This document shows positions 62,770-64,000 of a stretch of 64,000 nt of DNA, in pieces. Under the pieces are notes generated by a model that saw nothing but the letters and a program-made list of their open reading frames with translations, was not told the DNA's origin and made no database searches. Both the position numbers and the translations under genes were made by a program. Source of the stretch: Vogesella indigofera. GTDB lineage: Bacteria; Pseudomonadota; Gammaproteobacteria; Burkholderiales; Chromobacteriaceae. Each line of letters starts with the position of its first letter. The first letter of the stretch is position 1. Location of the stretch: assembly GCF_003633895.1 (NCBI RefSeq), contig NZ_RBID01000013.1, positions 1 to 64,000 on the forward strand, given 5' to 3'.

Positions 62770-62974
62770 CGGATGCTCCGGCCTCAACATGATCACCTCG
62801 TCACCGCCGGCTTCGGCGCCATGGCGACCCCACCACGCAATGACGAGTATTTAATAAAATTTATAAATATAGCCATATATCATCACACGATCCGATGGCC
62901 CTCTCCAAGCAAAAAATGACGATCGGGCAGCTTGTCCGGTCTGCCCCGCGGTCATTCTCGGCCACCTTGGCCGC
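62770..62974. other. Upstream region of the lipoprotein operon
   Basis: About 205 bp. An AT-rich block (about 62848-62882) probably holds the operon promoter on the minus strand. A motif variant CACCTTGGCCGCAA lies at 62963-62976. No gene is seen. Confidence 0.45.
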
Positions 62975-63003
62975 AAAAAACCCCGGTCACCGGAACCGGG
63001 GTT
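62975..63003 (-). terminator. Terminator of the SMC-like ATPase gene
   Basis: ACCCCGGT / ACCGGGGT around a short loop, followed on the minus strand by TTTTTT. It is about 8 bp past the stop codon, and the T-run leads straight into a motif variant. Confidence 0.9.
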
Positions 63004-63010
63004 GTATACA

Positions 63011-64000
63011 TCAGGTTTCCGCCTCCAGCCTTCGCCGCGTCTGCAGGATCGCCGGCGCCCACTGCTCGCCGGGGCGTTTCTTGCGCGTGGCCAGCGTCAG
63101 CCCGGACGGCGCGAAGATGTTGATGTTGTGGGTATTGGGCGTGGTGATCAGGTACTGCGCCTCGGTGGCCTTGAGGAAGCCGGCGACGCGGTCGATGTTG
63201 AAGATGTCCAGATGCGCGAACGGCTCGTCGATGAACACGAAGCCGGACGGGTTGGCCTCGTCCATCATCAGCCCGATCAGCAGGATCAGCGATTTCATCA
63301 CCTGCTGGCCGCCGGAGGCCTCACCGTCGTTCATGCCCATCATGCCCTTCTGGTCGAAGTTGAACTTCAGCGTGAGGCCAGCCTGTGCCAGCGCGGTGTC
63401 GTCGTTGGACAGCAGCGGCAGCTCGACCTCGACGCCGATGCCGGCCAGCTCGCCCAGGCGCTTGATGTTGCTGCCGTAGGCGCGCACCGTGGCGCGCAGC
63501 TTGCCCAGATAGGCCTCGCGCGCGTCGGTGGTCAGGCCGGCGGCGCGTTCCACCTCCGCCTGGCGACGCTGGCATTCACGCGCCAGCGCGCTCAGGTCTT
63601 CCTGCAGCTTGTCCTTCAGCTGCAGCACCGCGTCGTCGCACTCCCAGTCGCCGGCGGCCAGCTTTTCTTCCAGATAGTGGATTTCGTGGCGCACGTCGGC
63701 GGCGGTTTCGAATTCCTCGGTCAGCTGCGCGACGTAGGCGGCATCCTGCGCCGCGGCCGGCAGGCGGCTCTGGCTGTCGCGCAACTCGGCCAGCAGGCGG
63801 CGCAGGGTGCGGCGCGCCTGCTCCGCTTCCAGCCGGCGCGCCACCTGACGGTTCAGGCTGTCCTGTTCGCGCTGGCAGACGCGATCGTGCGCCAGCCGCG
63901 CGTCGCTGTGCCGGCTTTCGGCGTCGCGGCAGGCGCTGTCGGCGTCGGCCAGCGCGGCGCCGTGTTCGGCGACGCTGGCCTGCAGCGTGGCCAGCTGCGC
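63011..64000 (-). CDS. SMC-like ATPase, C-terminal part (cut by window edge)
   Basis: At least 329 residues, open to the right edge, so the N-terminal P-loop is outside the window. The visible part starts with a long coiled coil rich in Ala, Gln, Glu and Arg. It ends in an ABC head: the signature NDGEASGGQQVMKSLILLIG, Walker B FVFIDEPFAHLD and the H-loop TTPNTHNINIF. This is the layout of SMC, MukB, MksF or RecN-type ATPases that act on DNA. The internal start at 63844 is only a GTG and the frame continues beyond it. Which subfamily it is cannot be settled without the rest. Confidence 0.85.
   Translation of the reverse strand, partial: AQLATLQASVAEHGAALADADSACRDAESRHSDARLAHDRVCQREQDSLNRQVARRLEAEQARRTLRRLLAELRDSQSRLPAAAQDAAYVAQLTEEFETAADVRHEIHYLEEKLAAGDWECDDAVLQLKDKLQEDLSALARECQRRQAEVERAAGLTTDAREAYLGKLRATVRAYGSNIKRLGELAGIGVEVELPLLSNDDTALAQAGLTLKFNFDQKGMMGMNDGEASGGQQVMKSLILLIGLMMDEANPSGFVFIDEPFAHLDIFNIDRVAGFLKATEAQYLITTPNTHNINIFAPSGLTLATRKKRPGEQWAPAILQTRRRLEAET

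Overview
The window is a GC-rich (about 64%) chromosomal segment of a betaproteobacterium, most likely a member of the Neisseriales (Chromobacterium/Vogesella/Aquitalea type). That placement is an inference from the gene complement: a recC-recB...recD cluster, polyphosphate:AMP phosphotransferase, an eptA lipid A module, tctCBA with tctDE, and a CsgG/DUF4810/DUF799 lipoprotein trio of the Neisseria GNA1162 type. About 47 protein genes and one tRNA are supported. There are no phage, plasmid or transposase genes.

Layout. 0-1.2 kb: tRNA-Pro with a consensus promoter and a class I amidotransferase-like hydrolase. 1.3-12.6 kb: recD, pap, recB and recC on the minus strand, interrupted by repeat elements. 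12.7-17.4 kb: SirB2-like protein, FAD amine oxidase, LysR regulator, nitronate monooxygenase. 17.6-23.0 kb (minus): a six-gene envelope module, eptA, PAP2 phosphatase, PepSY protein, cytochrome b561, response regulator, sensor kinase. 23.3-25.2 kb: a metallophosphoesterase plus GT4 glycosyltransferase pair resembling PlcP/Agt lipid remodelling. 25.4-27.2 kb: DMT exporter, divergent XRE-cupin regulator, YqaE peptide. 27.3-30.2 kb: anaerobic ribonucleotide reductase behind a perfect FNR-type box; the glycyl radical domain is a separate 53-codon gene. 30.4-38.8 kb: cold-shock protein, tctCBA, TerC, UspA, DUF1523, DinB, exonuclease III, LysE. 39.0-42.8 kb: orphan Bug-type binding protein, tctDE, a small exported protein. 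42.8-45.4 kb: a nest of long repeats holding a truncated immunity-like gene. 45.4-46.2 kb: an AT-rich Fic/Doc gene. 46.4-57.4 kb: oligopeptidase A, gamma-carbonic anhydrase, HD-GYP protein, chemoreceptor, Tpx, CMD protein, EamA exporter, sodium:solute symporter. 57.8-64 kb: metallo-hydrolase, glycerate kinase, M48 protease, lipoprotein trio, and the C-terminal part of an SMC-like ATPase cut by the window edge.

The most striking signal is not a gene. The 9-mer GCGGCCAAC (extended form TTGCGGCCAACCTTG) occurs about 57 times on both strands, where one or two are expected. It lies inside genes, at gene edges, and as inverted pairs between genes where it forms hairpins. This is how the DNA uptake sequence behaves in Neisseria, but the word is unrelated to the Neisseria one. 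Other repeat families are a 300-450 bp composite repeat (7 copies), a roughly 150 bp MITE-like element (4 copies), a 114 bp terminal-inverted-repeat element, and a REP-like hairpin that supplies the stop codon of the large nrdD gene.
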